A stretch of DNA of 40,990 bases from an uncultured Bacteroidales bacterium (GCA_905233475.1 CAJOEN010000040.1:1-40990); one strand, 5' to 3'. Positions 8,362 through 17,210 are shown, numbered from the stretch's first letter. The notes: generated by a model not told the origin, from the sequence alone. Program-made: numbers and translations.

Positions 8362-10260
8362 ATGAACATTAGTAAAACAAAGACATACCAAAATATCACC
8401 ACCGGGGCACTGTCGCTGACACTTATGTTTTTATTATCTGTTGCAGCAGTAGCGCAGAACGCAAAGATTACTGTTTCGGCACCAAATACCGTGAGCGTGG
8501 GACAAAGGTTCAATGTAAAATTCTCGGTAAACGCCGAACACTCCAATTTCAAAGCCCCATCATTCAAAGGGCTGAACTACCTCGGCGGACCTTTCCAATC
8601 GCATAATTCAAGCATGTCGTTTATAAACGGCCGCCAAACCAGCTCTCTCGAAATTTCCTACACCTACACCTTTTCCACCAGCAGCGAGAGCAAAGTAACC
8701 ATCGGCTCGGCAACATGCGTTGTGGAGGGCAATACCATAAGCAGCAGCCCCATAACCATCACCGTAGAAAAAGGCAATCCGGCACAAAACCAACAGCAGC
8801 GACAGAACAACAATGGCAACGGATGGAACCAGCAGCCTCAGCAGCAGCAACAGGCCGACCCTGCCGGAATAAGCGACAAATCGCTGTTCGTGCGGGCTGT
8901 GGCCAACAAAGGCTCGGCATACCAAGGCGAGGAAGTCATCATAACCTACAAACTCTACACACAGGTGCAGGTGCGTCAGTTCCAGATAGACAAACTGCCG
9001 AGCAACAAAGGGTTCTGGAGCGAGGACCTCACCGACGACACCCAGAATCCGCAGCAGCGCGAGGAGGTGATAGACGGTCGCCGCTACGCCGTGTACGAGA
9101 TACGCAAGATAGCCCTTTTCCCGCAGGAGACAGGCACCCTCACCCTCTCGCCTATCAATACCGAGGTGGCCGCCGTGGTGCAGGTACAGAGCAACCGCCG
9201 ACAGTCGGGCAGTATTTTCGATATGTTTTTCGACGACCCCTTCTTCGGCGGCAGCCAATACCAAGTGGTAAATAAAAAACTGAAATCCAACACTTTGTCC
9301 ATCAACGTTAAGAGTCTCCCCGACGAGCCCGACGGCTATTTCGGAGCTGTGGGCGACCTTTCGGTGAAAAGCAGCGTGGATACCAAGAAACTGAAAGCCA
9401 ACGAGGCCCTCACCTACTCCCTCACCATCTCCGGCAAGGGCAACCTTATGCTTATCGACAACGTGGACGTGGACTTCCCGCCATCTTTCGAGGTGTACGA
9501 CCCCAAAGTCAGCTCCAACATAAAACGCTCTGCGGCAGGCATTTCGGGTAGCAAGACTTTCGAATGGGTGCTGATTCCGCGCAGCGAAGGCAAATACACC
9601 ATTCCTCCCGCCAAGCTGGTGTGTTTCAACCCCAAAAGCAAGACTTTCGTAACCAAGACCACCGGCGAATTCACCATAGATGTGGCCAAAGGCGACGGCA
9701 GCGTAACCGCCGCAGCTACAGCCAAGAACAACGTAAAACTGCTTAACAACGACATAGAATACATAAAAACCGGCAATCCCGGACTGCACAAAAAAGGCAC
9801 TTCGTTTTTCGGCGGGGCTCTGTTCTGGATTCTCTTCCTGCTGCCTGTATTACTGGCAATTGCGGCGGTAATTATTATCCGCAAGGTGAGCAAGAGCAAT
9901 GCCGACATCAATTCCGTGCGTCTGCGCAAAGCCACAAAACTGGCTAAGAAACGTCTGCGCAAAGCCGAGAAATTCCTTGCCGACAACGACGACGAACGTT
10001 TCTACATCGAGATTTACCAAGCTATCTGGGGCTACGTGTCCGACAAATTCACCATACCCACATCGCAACTGTCGTCGGAAACGATACAGGGCGCGCTGGA
10101 AAGCAAGAACGTGTCCGAAAACGTTATCCAGACCATTATGCAGACGATAGGCGAAGTGGATTTCGCACGTTTCGCGCCGGACGACAGCGCTTCCAAAAAA
10201 CAGTCGATTTACAATCAGGCACTGCAGATGATTCTCGACCTCGAAAACCAGTTGAAATAA
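8362..10260 (+). CDS. batD: BatD, oxygen tolerance membrane protein
   Basis: 632 residues. Signal sequence at the N terminus (hydrophobic core SLTLMFLLSVAAVAQ), a long extracytoplasmic region of beta-rich repeats typical of BatD, a Q/N-rich linker near residues 140-170, and one hydrophobic helix near the C terminus (LFWILFLLPVLLAIAAVIII). A cytoplasmic tail of about 120 charged residues follows. BatD is the large envelope component of the Bacteroides aerotolerance operon. Its partner batC lies 6 kb upstream across the Cas13b insert, while batE follows after 18 bases. The start at 8362 gives a slightly long n-region; no better in-frame ATG is evident. Confidence 0.9.
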   Translation: MNISKTKTYQNITTGALSLTLMFLLSVAAVAQNAKITVSAPNTVSVGQRFNVKFSVNAEHSNFKAPSFKGLNYLGGPFQSHNSSMSFINGRQTSSLEISYTYTFSTSSESKVTIGSATCVVEGNTISSSPITITVEKGNPAQNQQQRQNNNGNGWNQQPQQQQQADPAGISDKSLFVRAVANKGSAYQGEEVIITYKLYTQVQVRQFQIDKLPSNKGFWSEDLTDDTQNPQQREEVIDGRRYAVYEIRKIALFPQETGTLTLSPINTEVAAVVQVQSNRRQSGSIFDMFFDDPFFGGSQYQVVNKKLKSNTLSINVKSLPDEPDGYFGAVGDLSVKSSVDTKKLKANEALTYSLTISGKGNLMLIDNVDVDFPPSFEVYDPKVSSNIKRSAAGISGSKTFEWVLIPRSEGKYTIPPAKLVCFNPKSKTFVTKTTGEFTIDVAKGDGSVTAAATAKNNVKLLNNDIEYIKTGNPGLHKKGTSFFGGALFWILFLLPVLLAIAAVIIIRKVSKSNADINSVRLRKATKLAKKRLRKAEKFLADNDDERFYIEIYQAIWGYVSDKFTIPTSQLSSETIQGALESKNVSENVIQTIMQTIGEVDFARFAPDDSASKKQSIYNQALQMILDLENQLK

Positions 10261-10278
10261 CGAAAAACCACGCACACA

Positions 10279-11037
10279 ATGAAACGCATCATAACTTTCG
10301 CAGCATTTTTCTTGGCGCTTTCGGCAAATATCATGGCCGAGGACAACAACACCCTGTTCAACCGTGCCAACGAGCTGTACAAAAACGGTCAGTTTGCCCA
10401 AAGCATCGAGGTTTACAACCAGATTCTCGCCTCCGGCTACGAGTCGGGCGACCTGTACTACAACCTCGGCAACGCTGAGTTCCGCAACGGCAGTCTCGGC
10501 AACGCCATACTCAACTACGAGCGTGCTCTGCGCCTCTCGCCAAACGACGGCGACATACAAAACAGCCTCGAATTTGCCCGCAGCAAAACCTCCGACAAAA
10601 TCAACGAAATACCCACTTTCTTCCTTACGGAATGGAGCAATGCCATTGTGGGAATGCTCTCCACCAACGGCTGGGCGATACTGTGCATAGTGCTTATGTG
10701 CGTCGTTTGCGCTGTGTGGGCGATGTTTTTCCTTGCACGTTCGTACAACACCAAAAAAGCGTCGTTCTTTTCGGGACTTGCCCTTACGTTGATACTGATT
10801 TTGTCGTTTATCAACCTGTGCATAAGCCATAACAAGGCCACCAGCCACGACGAAGCGATAATAATGCTGCCCGCCGTTTCGGTGAAGACCTCGCCCGAAA
10901 GCGACGCCGCCGACAAATTCCTTCTGCACGAAGGCACCAAGGTGGAAATCGAGGATGTCATCAACGACTGGGCCAAGATAAAAATCGCCGACGGCAACAC
11001 CGGATGGACGGAGACCTCCAACATCGAAACAATTTAA
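10279..11037 (+). CDS. batE: BatE, TPR and SH3-like membrane protein
   Basis: 252 residues. A signal peptide (MKRIITFAAFFLALSANIMA) is followed by two TPR units (LFNRANELYKNGQFAQSIEV, YYNLGNAEFRNGSLGNAILN). Then come two hydrophobic segments (about 130-155 and 160-180) and a C-terminal bacterial SH3-like domain (VSVKTSPESDAADKFLLHEG to WTETSNIE). This is the standard BatE layout. It sits 18 bases after batD and 3 bases before the WG-repeat gene, so these genes form one unit. Confidence 0.9.
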   Translation: MKRIITFAAFFLALSANIMAEDNNTLFNRANELYKNGQFAQSIEVYNQILASGYESGDLYYNLGNAEFRNGSLGNAILNYERALRLSPNDGDIQNSLEFARSKTSDKINEIPTFFLTEWSNAIVGMLSTNGWAILCIVLMCVVCAVWAMFFLARSYNTKKASFFSGLALTLILILSFINLCISHNKATSHDEAIIMLPAVSVKTSPESDAADKFLLHEGTKVEIEDVINDWAKIKIADGNTGWTETSNIETI

Positions 11038-11040
11038 GCC

Positions 11041-12309
11041 ATGAACATCCGAAGAATCGTCCTTGCCGTACTCGTCACGCTATTCAGTGTCAGCGCATTA
11101 GCGCAAACCGACACCGCCTACGTGGATGAGGAAGAATGCGGCTGCGACCTTTATTTCATCAACGGCATACAAAAGACCTACAAGGACGGACGTTTCGGTT
11201 TCAAACGCTACGACGGCAAAATCCTCACCCCCAACAAATACCTCGAAACCGACCGTTTCCAGAACGGCTACTGCAAAGTGTGGCTCGAAGTGGGCAAATG
11301 CGGCCTCATCGACTCCACCGGGCACGAGGTGATACCCTGCCAATACGAGGATTTGGACTATTTCAGCTGCGGACTGGCGCGTTTCCAACAAAACAATCGC
11401 TACGGATTTCTCGATATGGCAGGCAATATCGTCATTCCCGCCACCTACGTCTCGGCCTCGTCGTTTTACGAGGATTTGGCAGTGGTGGCCGTCAACAACG
11501 ACAGCATCGGCGCCCTTGTTTTCGGTTTCATCGACAAAAAAGGACAGATGGCAATTCCCGCCATATACGAATACGCCTACCCCTTCACCGAGGGCGTGGC
11601 GGTGGTGAAAGCCTACGAACGCTACGGCTTTATCGACCACAACGGCAAGGAAGTGCTGCCCATTAAATACGAGATCCTCGGTCAGATGCAGGACGGATTC
11701 ACCTTTGCCGTATACAACGGAGAAGCCGCCCTTATGGGCAAAAACCTGAAACCTATAACGCCATTCCTTTACGAGGACATGCAGCGTGTAAGCGAGGGCA
11801 TGTGCGCCGTGAAGAAAGACGGGCTGTGGGGATTTGTCAACACCAAAGGCAAAACCATTGTGCCGTGCAAATACGACGAGGTGACAAGTTTCAAGGACGG
11901 GCTTGCAATGGTTGTGGAGAAAGGACGTTACGGCATCATCAACAAAAAAGGCCGCATTGTGCTGCCTGTGGAATACGGCAACGCCAATATGCGCTCCAAT
12001 GCCTACGTGCTCCGCAACGGGCTGGCACTGGTTGAGAAGGACGGCAAATACGGCTTTGTCAACGCCAAAGGCAAGATTGTGGTGCCGCTGAAATATACCA
12101 ACGCCTACCCTTTCAGCGAGGGACTGGCTGCGGTGCGCGACGGCGTTTTCTGGGGTTACATCGACACCACAGGCAAAATGGTGATTGCCGTACAATACGA
12201 GTCGGCATCCTATTTCGAGAGCGGCCGCGCCGAAGTGGTGAAAAACGGCGTGATACATAATATCGACAAAACAGGCAAATGTGTGAAAAACTGCAAAAAA
12301 CTGAGATAA
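11041..12309 (+). CDS. Secreted WG-repeat protein
   Basis: 422 residues. Signal peptide (MNIRRIVLAVLVTLFSVSAL), then about ten WG-type beta repeats of 30-45 residues, such as RYGFIDHNGKEVLPIKYE, LWGFVNTKGKTIVPCKYDE and KYGFVNAKGKIVVPLKY. WG repeats form surface beta structures in many Bacteroidetes exported proteins, generally of unknown role. It is packed between batE and the RseC-like gene with no intergenic space, so it is probably co-transcribed with batDE. I know of no direct evidence tying it to oxygen tolerance. Confidence 0.85.
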   Translation: MNIRRIVLAVLVTLFSVSALAQTDTAYVDEEECGCDLYFINGIQKTYKDGRFGFKRYDGKILTPNKYLETDRFQNGYCKVWLEVGKCGLIDSTGHEVIPCQYEDLDYFSCGLARFQQNNRYGFLDMAGNIVIPATYVSASSFYEDLAVVAVNNDSIGALVFGFIDKKGQMAIPAIYEYAYPFTEGVAVVKAYERYGFIDHNGKEVLPIKYEILGQMQDGFTFAVYNGEAALMGKNLKPITPFLYEDMQRVSEGMCAVKKDGLWGFVNTKGKTIVPCKYDEVTSFKDGLAMVVEKGRYGIINKKGRIVLPVEYGNANMRSNAYVLRNGLALVEKDGKYGFVNAKGKIVVPLKYTNAYPFSEGLAAVRDGVFWGYIDTTGKMVIAVQYESASYFESGRAEVVKNGVIHNIDKTGKCVKNCKKLR

Positions 12310-12741
12310 ATGGCTGATATTGCTGAACATAAAGGGATAGTTACCGAAGTAACCGACGACCTTGTGAGGGTTAAGATAGAATCGGTGTCGGCTTGCGCCG
12401 CATGCCACGCCAAAGGACTCTGTTCCATGTCCGACAAAACCGACAAAATCATCGACGTAAAACGTTCGAAACTGCAAAACGAATACCACGTGGGCGACGA
12501 AGTTACGGTGGTGGCCTCGTCGGGCAAAGGACTGCTGGCGGTGGTTTTCGCCTACATAATACCTGCTATCGTGGCAATAGCCGCCATCGCCATATGCATA
12601 GCACTGGGTGCCAACGAGTTGATTTCATCATTGGCGGCGATAGGTTTGATAGCGGTGTACTATTTCGTTTTGTACCTTTTCCGCTCCAAGCTCAACAAGG
12701 CATTTGTATTCAGTATCAACGAAGAAGATAGTGGCTTTTGA
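12310..12741 (+). CDS. rseC: RseC/MucC-family (SoxR-reducing) membrane protein
   Basis: 143 residues. The N-terminal domain has a cysteine cluster C29-x2-C32-x5-C38, then two transmembrane helices (about 73-92 and 97-117), the RseC/MucC pattern. These proteins are linked to SoxR reduction or sigma-E control in Proteobacteria. In Bacteroides the homologue often stands before the rnf operon; here no rnf gene follows. The ATG begins directly after the stop codon of the WG-repeat gene. Confidence 0.8.
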   Translation: MADIAEHKGIVTEVTDDLVRVKIESVSACAACHAKGLCSMSDKTDKIIDVKRSKLQNEYHVGDEVTVVASSGKGLLAVVFAYIIPAIVAIAAIAICIALGANELISSLAAIGLIAVYYFVLYLFRSKLNKAFVFSINEEDSGF

Positions 12742-12803
12742 GCTAAGCACTACACTTGTTAAAACTTGTATAACGGAATTTTTTTTGGGGGGTAGGTTAA
12801 TAT

Positions 12804-13332
12804 TCACACCAAATCCAGCATACTCTACGCTTGGGGTATTTAGCTCATAGCGTAGCAATAAGTTGTTCGGTTTTCGCATGTTCTCCAAACTTAATCATTC
12901 TACGGATGTAGCGACAAACACTCTGATAGGAACTTCTGTCCGCATTTCGCTCCAAATACCGTAGAATTTTAACCGAGTAAATCCCGCTAATTCTTTGGAG
13001 TAATTATTGGAAAGGTAGTATTTGTACCGCTCAATGGTGTATAATTGTGTATCTTTTTTAAGAAAATCCAAAGTCGGTTCCATCATTCTTCATTGATAAA
13101 AATCTTGACAATGAGGTTTGGGACATACCAACGACCTTGCTTTTTTTATCCCTTATGATTGTCTCGACAAAGCCATCCCACTCTTCGGGTTCTTCGGTTG
13201 CTGTACGTTTACGTTTCAATTAGTCCTTCTGCAGGACACTGGTTCGTTGGGAAATTGAATCTATATATTTGCCAGCCTTCCTATATTCCACTCCGCAAGG
13301 GATACAGCAAAGAGTATCAAGAGGTCTGTCAT
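12804..13332 (-). pseudogene. Decayed minus-strand gene, family uncertain
   Basis: No intact gene lies between the RseC-like gene and rubrerythrin. On the minus strand, protein-like stretches appear in different frames. From about 13310 to 13080: KAGKYIDSISQRTSVLQKD, a stop, then WDGFVETIIRDKKSKVVGM. From 13086 to 12898: EPTLDFLKKDTQLYTIERY and on. At the end, in another frame: RSSYQSVCRYIRRMIKFG, a TGA, then AKYPKRR, a frame change and MLDLV-stop. The tail resembles the C-terminal end of helical proteins such as some SWIM zinc-finger family members, but this is only pattern memory. A TATCTTTG box lies just upstream on the same strand, so it was probably once an expressed gene. Confidence 0.4.
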
Positions 13333-13357
13333 TTTTTGTCGGTTTTAAATGTTTTTG

Positions 13358-13365
13358 CAAAGATA
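13358..13365 (-). promoter_or_regulatory. Candidate -7 box for the decayed gene
   Basis: On the minus strand this reads TATCTTTG, matching TAnnTTTG. It faces the decayed gene, whose possible ATG is at 13332. No good TTTG lies at the proper distance. Confidence 0.4.
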
Positions 13366-13482
13366 CGGATTTTTTGTGAAAGATGTGGTAACGATGAACG
13401 GATTTTCAGACAAAACGATGTTTGGATAGTACATTTCGCCCTTGCGCATTTCGCCTAACCAAGATTTGACTATTATAATAGA

Positions 13483-13512
13483 GTTCCAACACCATCGAGA
13501 TGGTGTTGGAAC
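13483..13512 (-). terminator. Stem-loop behind rubrerythrin
   Basis: Perfect 14-bp stem GTTCCAACACCATC / GATGGTGTTGGAAC with a 2-base gap, 38 bases past the rubrerythrin stop. The T-rich side (TTTTATTT) is on the plus strand, so it could serve in either direction. Confidence 0.7.
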
Positions 13513-13550
13513 TTTTATTTGTCTTGAGTGTTAGCTGTACCGCTTGGAAA

Positions 13551-14258
13551 TCAGTAGTTCTGCTTGTTGATTTCGAAGTAGGACTGCGGGTGGTCGCATA
13601 CGGGGCAGACTTCGGGGGCTTGTGTTCCGACTACGATATGACCACAGTTGCGGCATTCCCACACCTTCACTTCGCTGCGAGCGAAGACCTCTTTGGCCTC
13701 GACGTTGTGCAGCAGAGCGCGGTAGCGTTCCTCGTGGTGTTTCTCTATTGCGCCTACGGCACGGAACTTGGCGGCCAGCTCGACAAAGCCTTCGGCCTCG
13801 GCGGTACGGGCGAAGTTCTCGTACATATCCGTCCACTCGTAGTTCTCGCCATCGGCGGCAGCTGCGAGGTTTTCGGCAGTGTTACCGATGCCGTTCAGCT
13901 CCTTGAACCATAGTTTGGCGTGTTCCTTCTCGTTCTCGGCCGTCTGCAGGAACAGGGCGGCAATTTGTTCAAAGCCTTCTTTCTTGGCTTTCGAAGCGAA
14001 ATAGGTGTATTTGTTGCGGGCTTCGCTCTCGCCAGCAAAGGCGGCGTGGAGGTTCTTTTCGGTTTGTGTGCCGGCGTAAGGATTTGCCGGTTTTGTCTCC
14101 TCTACGGGCTCGAATTTGTCTTTGCCCTGTTTGCATCGCGGACATTTCCAGTCGGCGGGCAGTGCCTCGAACGGCGTATTAGGAGCTATGCCTTGTGTCG
14201 GATCGCCCTTCACAGGGTCGTACTCATACTTGCAAATGGTGCATTTGTATTTTTTCAT
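13551..14258 (-). CDS. Rubrerythrin with rubredoxin domains at both ends
   Basis: 235 residues. An N-terminal rubredoxin domain (C6-x2-C9 ... C39-x2-C42) is joined to a ferritin-like diiron domain (about 65-195) with the usual glutamates ([43 protein letters not shown]). A second, short rubredoxin-like domain closes the protein (CRNCGH ... CPVCDH). Rubrerythrins reduce hydrogen peroxide in anaerobes, taking electrons from rubredoxin. Classical members carry only the C-terminal rubredoxin domain, and reverse types only the N-terminal one. With both, the protein may carry its own electron donor. It stands alone as a single gene. Confidence 0.92.
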   Translation of the reverse strand: MKKYKCTICKYEYDPVKGDPTQGIAPNTPFEALPADWKCPRCKQGKDKFEPVEETKPANPYAGTQTEKNLHAAFAGESEARNKYTYFASKAKKEGFEQIAALFLQTAENEKEHAKLWFKELNGIGNTAENLAAAADGENYEWTDMYENFARTAEAEGFVELAAKFRAVGAIEKHHEERYRALLHNVEAKEVFARSEVKVWECRNCGHIVVGTQAPEVCPVCDHPQSYFEINKQNY

Positions 14259-14540
14259 GATAATAGTTTTTTATTGTTGAAAATAATTTATTTGCTTTTG
14301 AATAATTCAGAATATAGCGCCAGTCCTTTTTCCGGTGCTGACAAGTGTTGGATTGACAGGAAATGTATAATCCGCTATCCGTCTGCCTTCTACAGCAAAC
14401 TCATTCTGCACACTACTGAGGAATATTCTGATGCGGTTCATTTTAGTAATCCACGTTTTTTTATAACGTCCCTATTCTGTTTTTCGTATGTGTGTTTGTA
14501 ATTTATTCTGTAAGAAAAACAGAATACTCATGTCTGGGAA
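14259..14540. other. Non-coding region with a 12-bp inverted repeat
   Basis: No convincing gene. It holds ATTCTGTTTTTC at 14474-14485 and its exact complement GAAAAACAGAAT at 14514-14525, separated by 28 bases. I find no clear TAnnTTTG box for rubrerythrin on the minus strand. The sequence is mixed and may include worn coding remains. Confidence 0.4.
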
Positions 14541-14580
14541 AATGTCAGCGCAGCTGCTGCAATTGTATGACATTTTGACG
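14541..14580 (+). promoter_or_regulatory. Candidate activator sites upstream of the sigma-54 promoter
   Basis: AATGTCA at 14541-14547 and TGACATT at 14568-14574 form a spaced inverted repeat, and GCAGCTGC at 14550-14557 is a palindrome between them. TGACATTTTGAC (14568-14579) closely resembles two copies in front of hsp20. It ends 14 bases before the -24 GG, the same distance as the nearer hsp20 copy. Confidence 0.5.
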
Positions 14581-14591
14581 GGAAAAATGTT

Positions 14592-14608
14592 TTGGCATCG
14601 TTTTTGCT
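14592..14608 (+). promoter_or_regulatory. Sigma-54 type (-24/-12) promoter
   Basis: TTGGCAT-CGTTT-TTGCT: GG at 14594-14595, ten bases, then GC at 14606-14607, which is the RpoN spacing and close to its consensus. The start codon of the next gene is 45 bases beyond. Sigma-54 promoters need an ATP-dependent activator, so the pair of genes below is probably induced and not constitutive. Confidence 0.65.
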
Positions 14609-14652
14609 CAAATATATTGGAGCAATGTTGCTCTCAATAAAACAAATTACAT

Positions 14653-15273
14653 ATGGCTAAAATACATTTTTTAAACGTTGATGAAGGAGACTGCTCTATT
14701 ATTCAGCATGATAATGGGAAAGTTACAATGATTGACATATGTTGCGGCAACGTTGTTGAGCGACAGCCCTCCGTAGTTGCTTTTAGCAATGAGTCAGCCA
14801 ATACTATTAAAGGAAACTTCAATATGAAGGCCTATCCGACAAATCCTGTGGAATACATTAAAAGATGGCGTATGTCGAGCATCTTCAGATACATTCAGAC
14901 CCACCCTGATATGGATCATATGGACGGTTTGAAGAATCTTGCAAACACTATATCCATCATGAATTTTTGGGATACGGCAAACACTAAGGTGCAGAGTTTT
15001 GACGAGCACGGCAATTGTGGACGTTATAAGAAAGAAGATTGGGACTGCTATCAGCGATTACGCAATAGTGTAGATAATCCAAAATCTTTGATATTCTATG
15101 ATGGAACTGTTGCTAAATACTTTGCAGATATCTCCAACGAAAGAGCTGATAAAATCAGCAGAGTCGGCAGAGGATTGGAACGATTCTTCGTATGTTATTC
15201 TCTATTGTGTTCAAGGGCGAAAAATCCTTTTTTGCGGAGATGCAGGAATGGGGACGATAAATCATCTGCTTGA
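14653..15273 (+). CDS. ComEC-like metallo-beta-lactamase-fold protein, N-terminal part (frameshifted)
   Basis: 206 residues, of which about the first 155 look native. The start (MAKIHFLNVDEGDCSIIQ) and the metal-binding T-H84-P-D-M-D88-H89-M-D-G motif identify the MBL-fold group related to the extracytoplasmic hydrolase domain of ComEC. After FYDGTVAKYF (about 15120) this frame loses sense, while the +1 frame continues with the expected SPTKELIK and a beta-rich second half. The gene is therefore broken by a small indel, in the organism or in the assembly. It is the first gene behind the sigma-54 type promoter. Confidence 0.7.
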   Translation: MAKIHFLNVDEGDCSIIQHDNGKVTMIDICCGNVVERQPSVVAFSNESANTIKGNFNMKAYPTNPVEYIKRWRMSSIFRYIQTHPDMDHMDGLKNLANTISIMNFWDTANTKVQSFDEHGNCGRYKKEDWDCYQRLRNSVDNPKSLIFYDGTVAKYFADISNERADKISRVGRGLERFFVCYSLLCSRAKNPFLRRCRNGDDKSSA

Positions 15274-15634
15274 AAAGCATCAGACTGACATCTCTGATTT
15301 GGATGTTTTGATTGCACCTCATCATGGTAGGGATAGCGACAAAGACTTTTCCTTCCTTGATGTCATGAAACCTAAGTTAACGCTTGTTGGAAATGCCAAG
15401 TGCCAGCATTTGGCATACAACGAGTGGAATCGCCGTGAGTTGGAGCACATCCAGAACAATCAAGGAGGAAACATCTTGATTGACATCCACAATAATGGCG
15501 AAATGCATGTGAGTTGCTCCAATAAATCATTTGCGGATGCGTATCGTCTTGAATATTTCAAGAAGGTAGGTGCAATTAAAGACTCTCGCAATATGGGATA
15601 TTGGTGCCTTCATTATAGAGAAGTAGGGAAATAG
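15098..15634 (+). CDS. ComEC-like MBL-fold protein, C-terminal part (frameshifted)
   Basis: Continuation of the MBL-fold gene in another frame, overlapping the first part. Native sequence begins near SPTKELI (about 15130), then SSYVILYCVQGRKILFCGDA and VLIAPHHGRDSD, the second half of the MBL metal site (GDA ... HHG). The ATG at 15098 is not a true start. Together the parts would make a protein of about 325 residues. The stop is 3 bases before the next gene, so the two form an operon. Confidence 0.7.
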   Translation: MMELLLNTLQISPTKELIKSAESAEDWNDSSYVILYCVQGRKILFCGDAGMGTINHLLEKHQTDISDLDVLIAPHHGRDSDKDFSFLDVMKPKLTLVGNAKCQHLAYNEWNRRELEHIQNNQGGNILIDIHNNGEMHVSCSNKSFADAYRLEYFKKVGAIKDSRNMGYWCLHYREVGK

Positions 15635-15637
15635 ACT

Positions 15638-16378
15638 ATGAAACAGATAGATAAAGAGATAAAAGAAAAGCGTAGCAAGGTTTATTATAGCAAGGCACGT
15701 ATAAAGCCTGCCTATATTTTCCTCGTGGTTCCAATCTTTGTTGGACTCGCCATGGGAATAGACGAGTTCCTTGAAACTAAGATGTGGGGCAAGGCCTTGG
15801 TATATGTCTTGTCATTGGGTACTATCAGTTCTGCACTGTTTTTCTTATTGCGACTTGTGCTAAGAGACATTTCGTTGGTTTATCCTGGCAAGATTTTGTT
15901 TTGCGACAGGTTGAAACCGACAACCGCAATGCTTTATGCTGCTGATGATGAGTTTACTGAGGAAAACAAAACAGCTATACGAAAAAAGATCAAATCCAAA
16001 AGGGGAATAGACCTTCAGTCGTTAAAGCACAAGACTTACAAGAATAAGAAATATGTAAAGCGTGTTGATGAAGCTGTTAATTGGTTACTGGATGTAACAA
16101 GATTCGATGATATACTGTTCGACTACAACTGCATTTATGGCTTTTATCGCAACCTAACAGCGGCAATATTTATGGACGGGATTGTCTTCTTTGCTCTTGC
16201 GGCTATTAACATGTGGGGCATGCCACTACCATTAGGACGTTTTTTCTTATGGGGAGGAATCACCTGTGTTGTAATTTCGTTTATTACCACATGGTTTGCA
16301 TATACAAATGGCAGAAGGTATGCTAGGAGATTATATAACGTCTTCTTGAATTTAGATGATGATAAGAATAATTACTAA
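15638..16378 (+). CDS. Four-helix membrane protein, unknown family
   Basis: 246 residues. Two hydrophobic helices (about 26-42 and 53-70), a charged cytoplasmic-looking middle of about 100 residues (basic KTAIRKKIKSKRGIDLQSLK and more), then two further helices (about 173-190 and 203-220) and an acidic tail. I do not recognise a named domain. A 2+2 helix layout around a soluble middle is seen in several small membrane effectors of defence systems, but this is only a resemblance. It is 3 bases behind the MBL-fold gene and probably shares its sigma-54 promoter, which suggests the two act together. Confidence 0.6.
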   Translation: MKQIDKEIKEKRSKVYYSKARIKPAYIFLVVPIFVGLAMGIDEFLETKMWGKALVYVLSLGTISSALFFLLRLVLRDISLVYPGKILFCDRLKPTTAMLYAADDEFTEENKTAIRKKIKSKRGIDLQSLKHKTYKNKKYVKRVDEAVNWLLDVTRFDDILFDYNCIYGFYRNLTAAIFMDGIVFFALAAINMWGMPLPLGRFFLWGGITCVVISFITTWFAYTNGRRYARRLYNVFLNLDDDKNNY

Positions 16379-16456
16379 ATAAATTATCAGGTATTATCCC
16401 GATGGCAATGCGGAATTCAACCATCCTTAAGAGCGAGAGCAGAGGAAACTCGTTTA

Positions 16457-16594
<138 letters not shown>

Positions 16595-17209
16595 TTATAA
16601 AAGTGTTTCTTTGTGTAGGCCTTTTATTTCGGAACCATCGACAACAAGAATATCATTGTCACCAATGATTTGCGCTCCATCAAATTCCTCTCCCAATGTT
16701 AGTTGGCTATCTTGACTAAAAAGAAATCTCATGAATGGAGGTCTGTCGCTTGTTGGAATAGATATTATCCAATAATAATGAAACATTCCTTTAGTTATGA
16801 TACTCTTTTCATCCCTTAAATGTAGATGATGTTTCTTTAGCTTGAAGAGGGCATTCTCTATATTAGAGCGGATATTCCTATCTACATCTTGGCAACATTT
16901 CAATTCTACTAGGGCGAACCACGGAACATCGTCTTCTGCACATTGTGTTGAGATACAAAGACACTCACATTGCTTGCACAGGGTTCCATCTTTTCTTTTG
17001 TTAACTGCAGGATTACGCTCCATATTTGCAACAAGAATAGGGACTTTGTTTGGATTTGAGATGTGAAGTGGTGGCCATAAGTTAAAAATGTCGTTTAGCT
17101 CGTTAGTTATATCAACACCTTTTACAGGTGCATTGCCAGTGAAGTTGGTGTAATCCGAAATATAAATATCGGAGTCTAACTCAATGTTATTTGGGAAATT
17201 CTGCTTCAT
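16595..17209 (-). CDS. Partner of the AAA ATPase; possible PD-(D/E)xK-like nuclease
   Basis: 204 residues from the ATG at 17209, which follows the ATPase stop codon by one base. An upstream start at 17248 would overlap the ATPase and is less likely. The central part is cysteine-rich (LCKQCECLCISTQC) and leads to DDVPWFALVELKCCQD, where a hydrophobic strand is followed by E102-L-K104, as in ExK nuclease cores. A helix with many basic residues follows (ALFKLKKHHLHL). I cannot assign the family; the nuclease idea rests on this motif and on position. Its coupling to an OLD-like ATPase resembles two-gene defence modules such as PARIS or Gabija in layout, not in sequence. Confidence 0.5.
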   Translation of the reverse strand: MKQNFPNNIELDSDIYISDYTNFTGNAPVKGVDITNELNDIFNLWPPLHISNPNKVPILVANMERNPAVNKRKDGTLCKQCECLCISTQCAEDDVPWFALVELKCCQDVDRNIRSNIENALFKLKKHHLHLRDEKSIITKGMFHYYWIISIPTSDRPPFMRFLFSQDSQLTLGEEFDGAQIIGDNDILVVDGSEIKGLHKETLL

Positions 17210-17210
17210 T

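Noticed and set aside
11098..12489. 463-codon minus-strand frame opposite the WG-repeat gene
   Set aside because: Regular only because the WG repeats on the other strand are regular.
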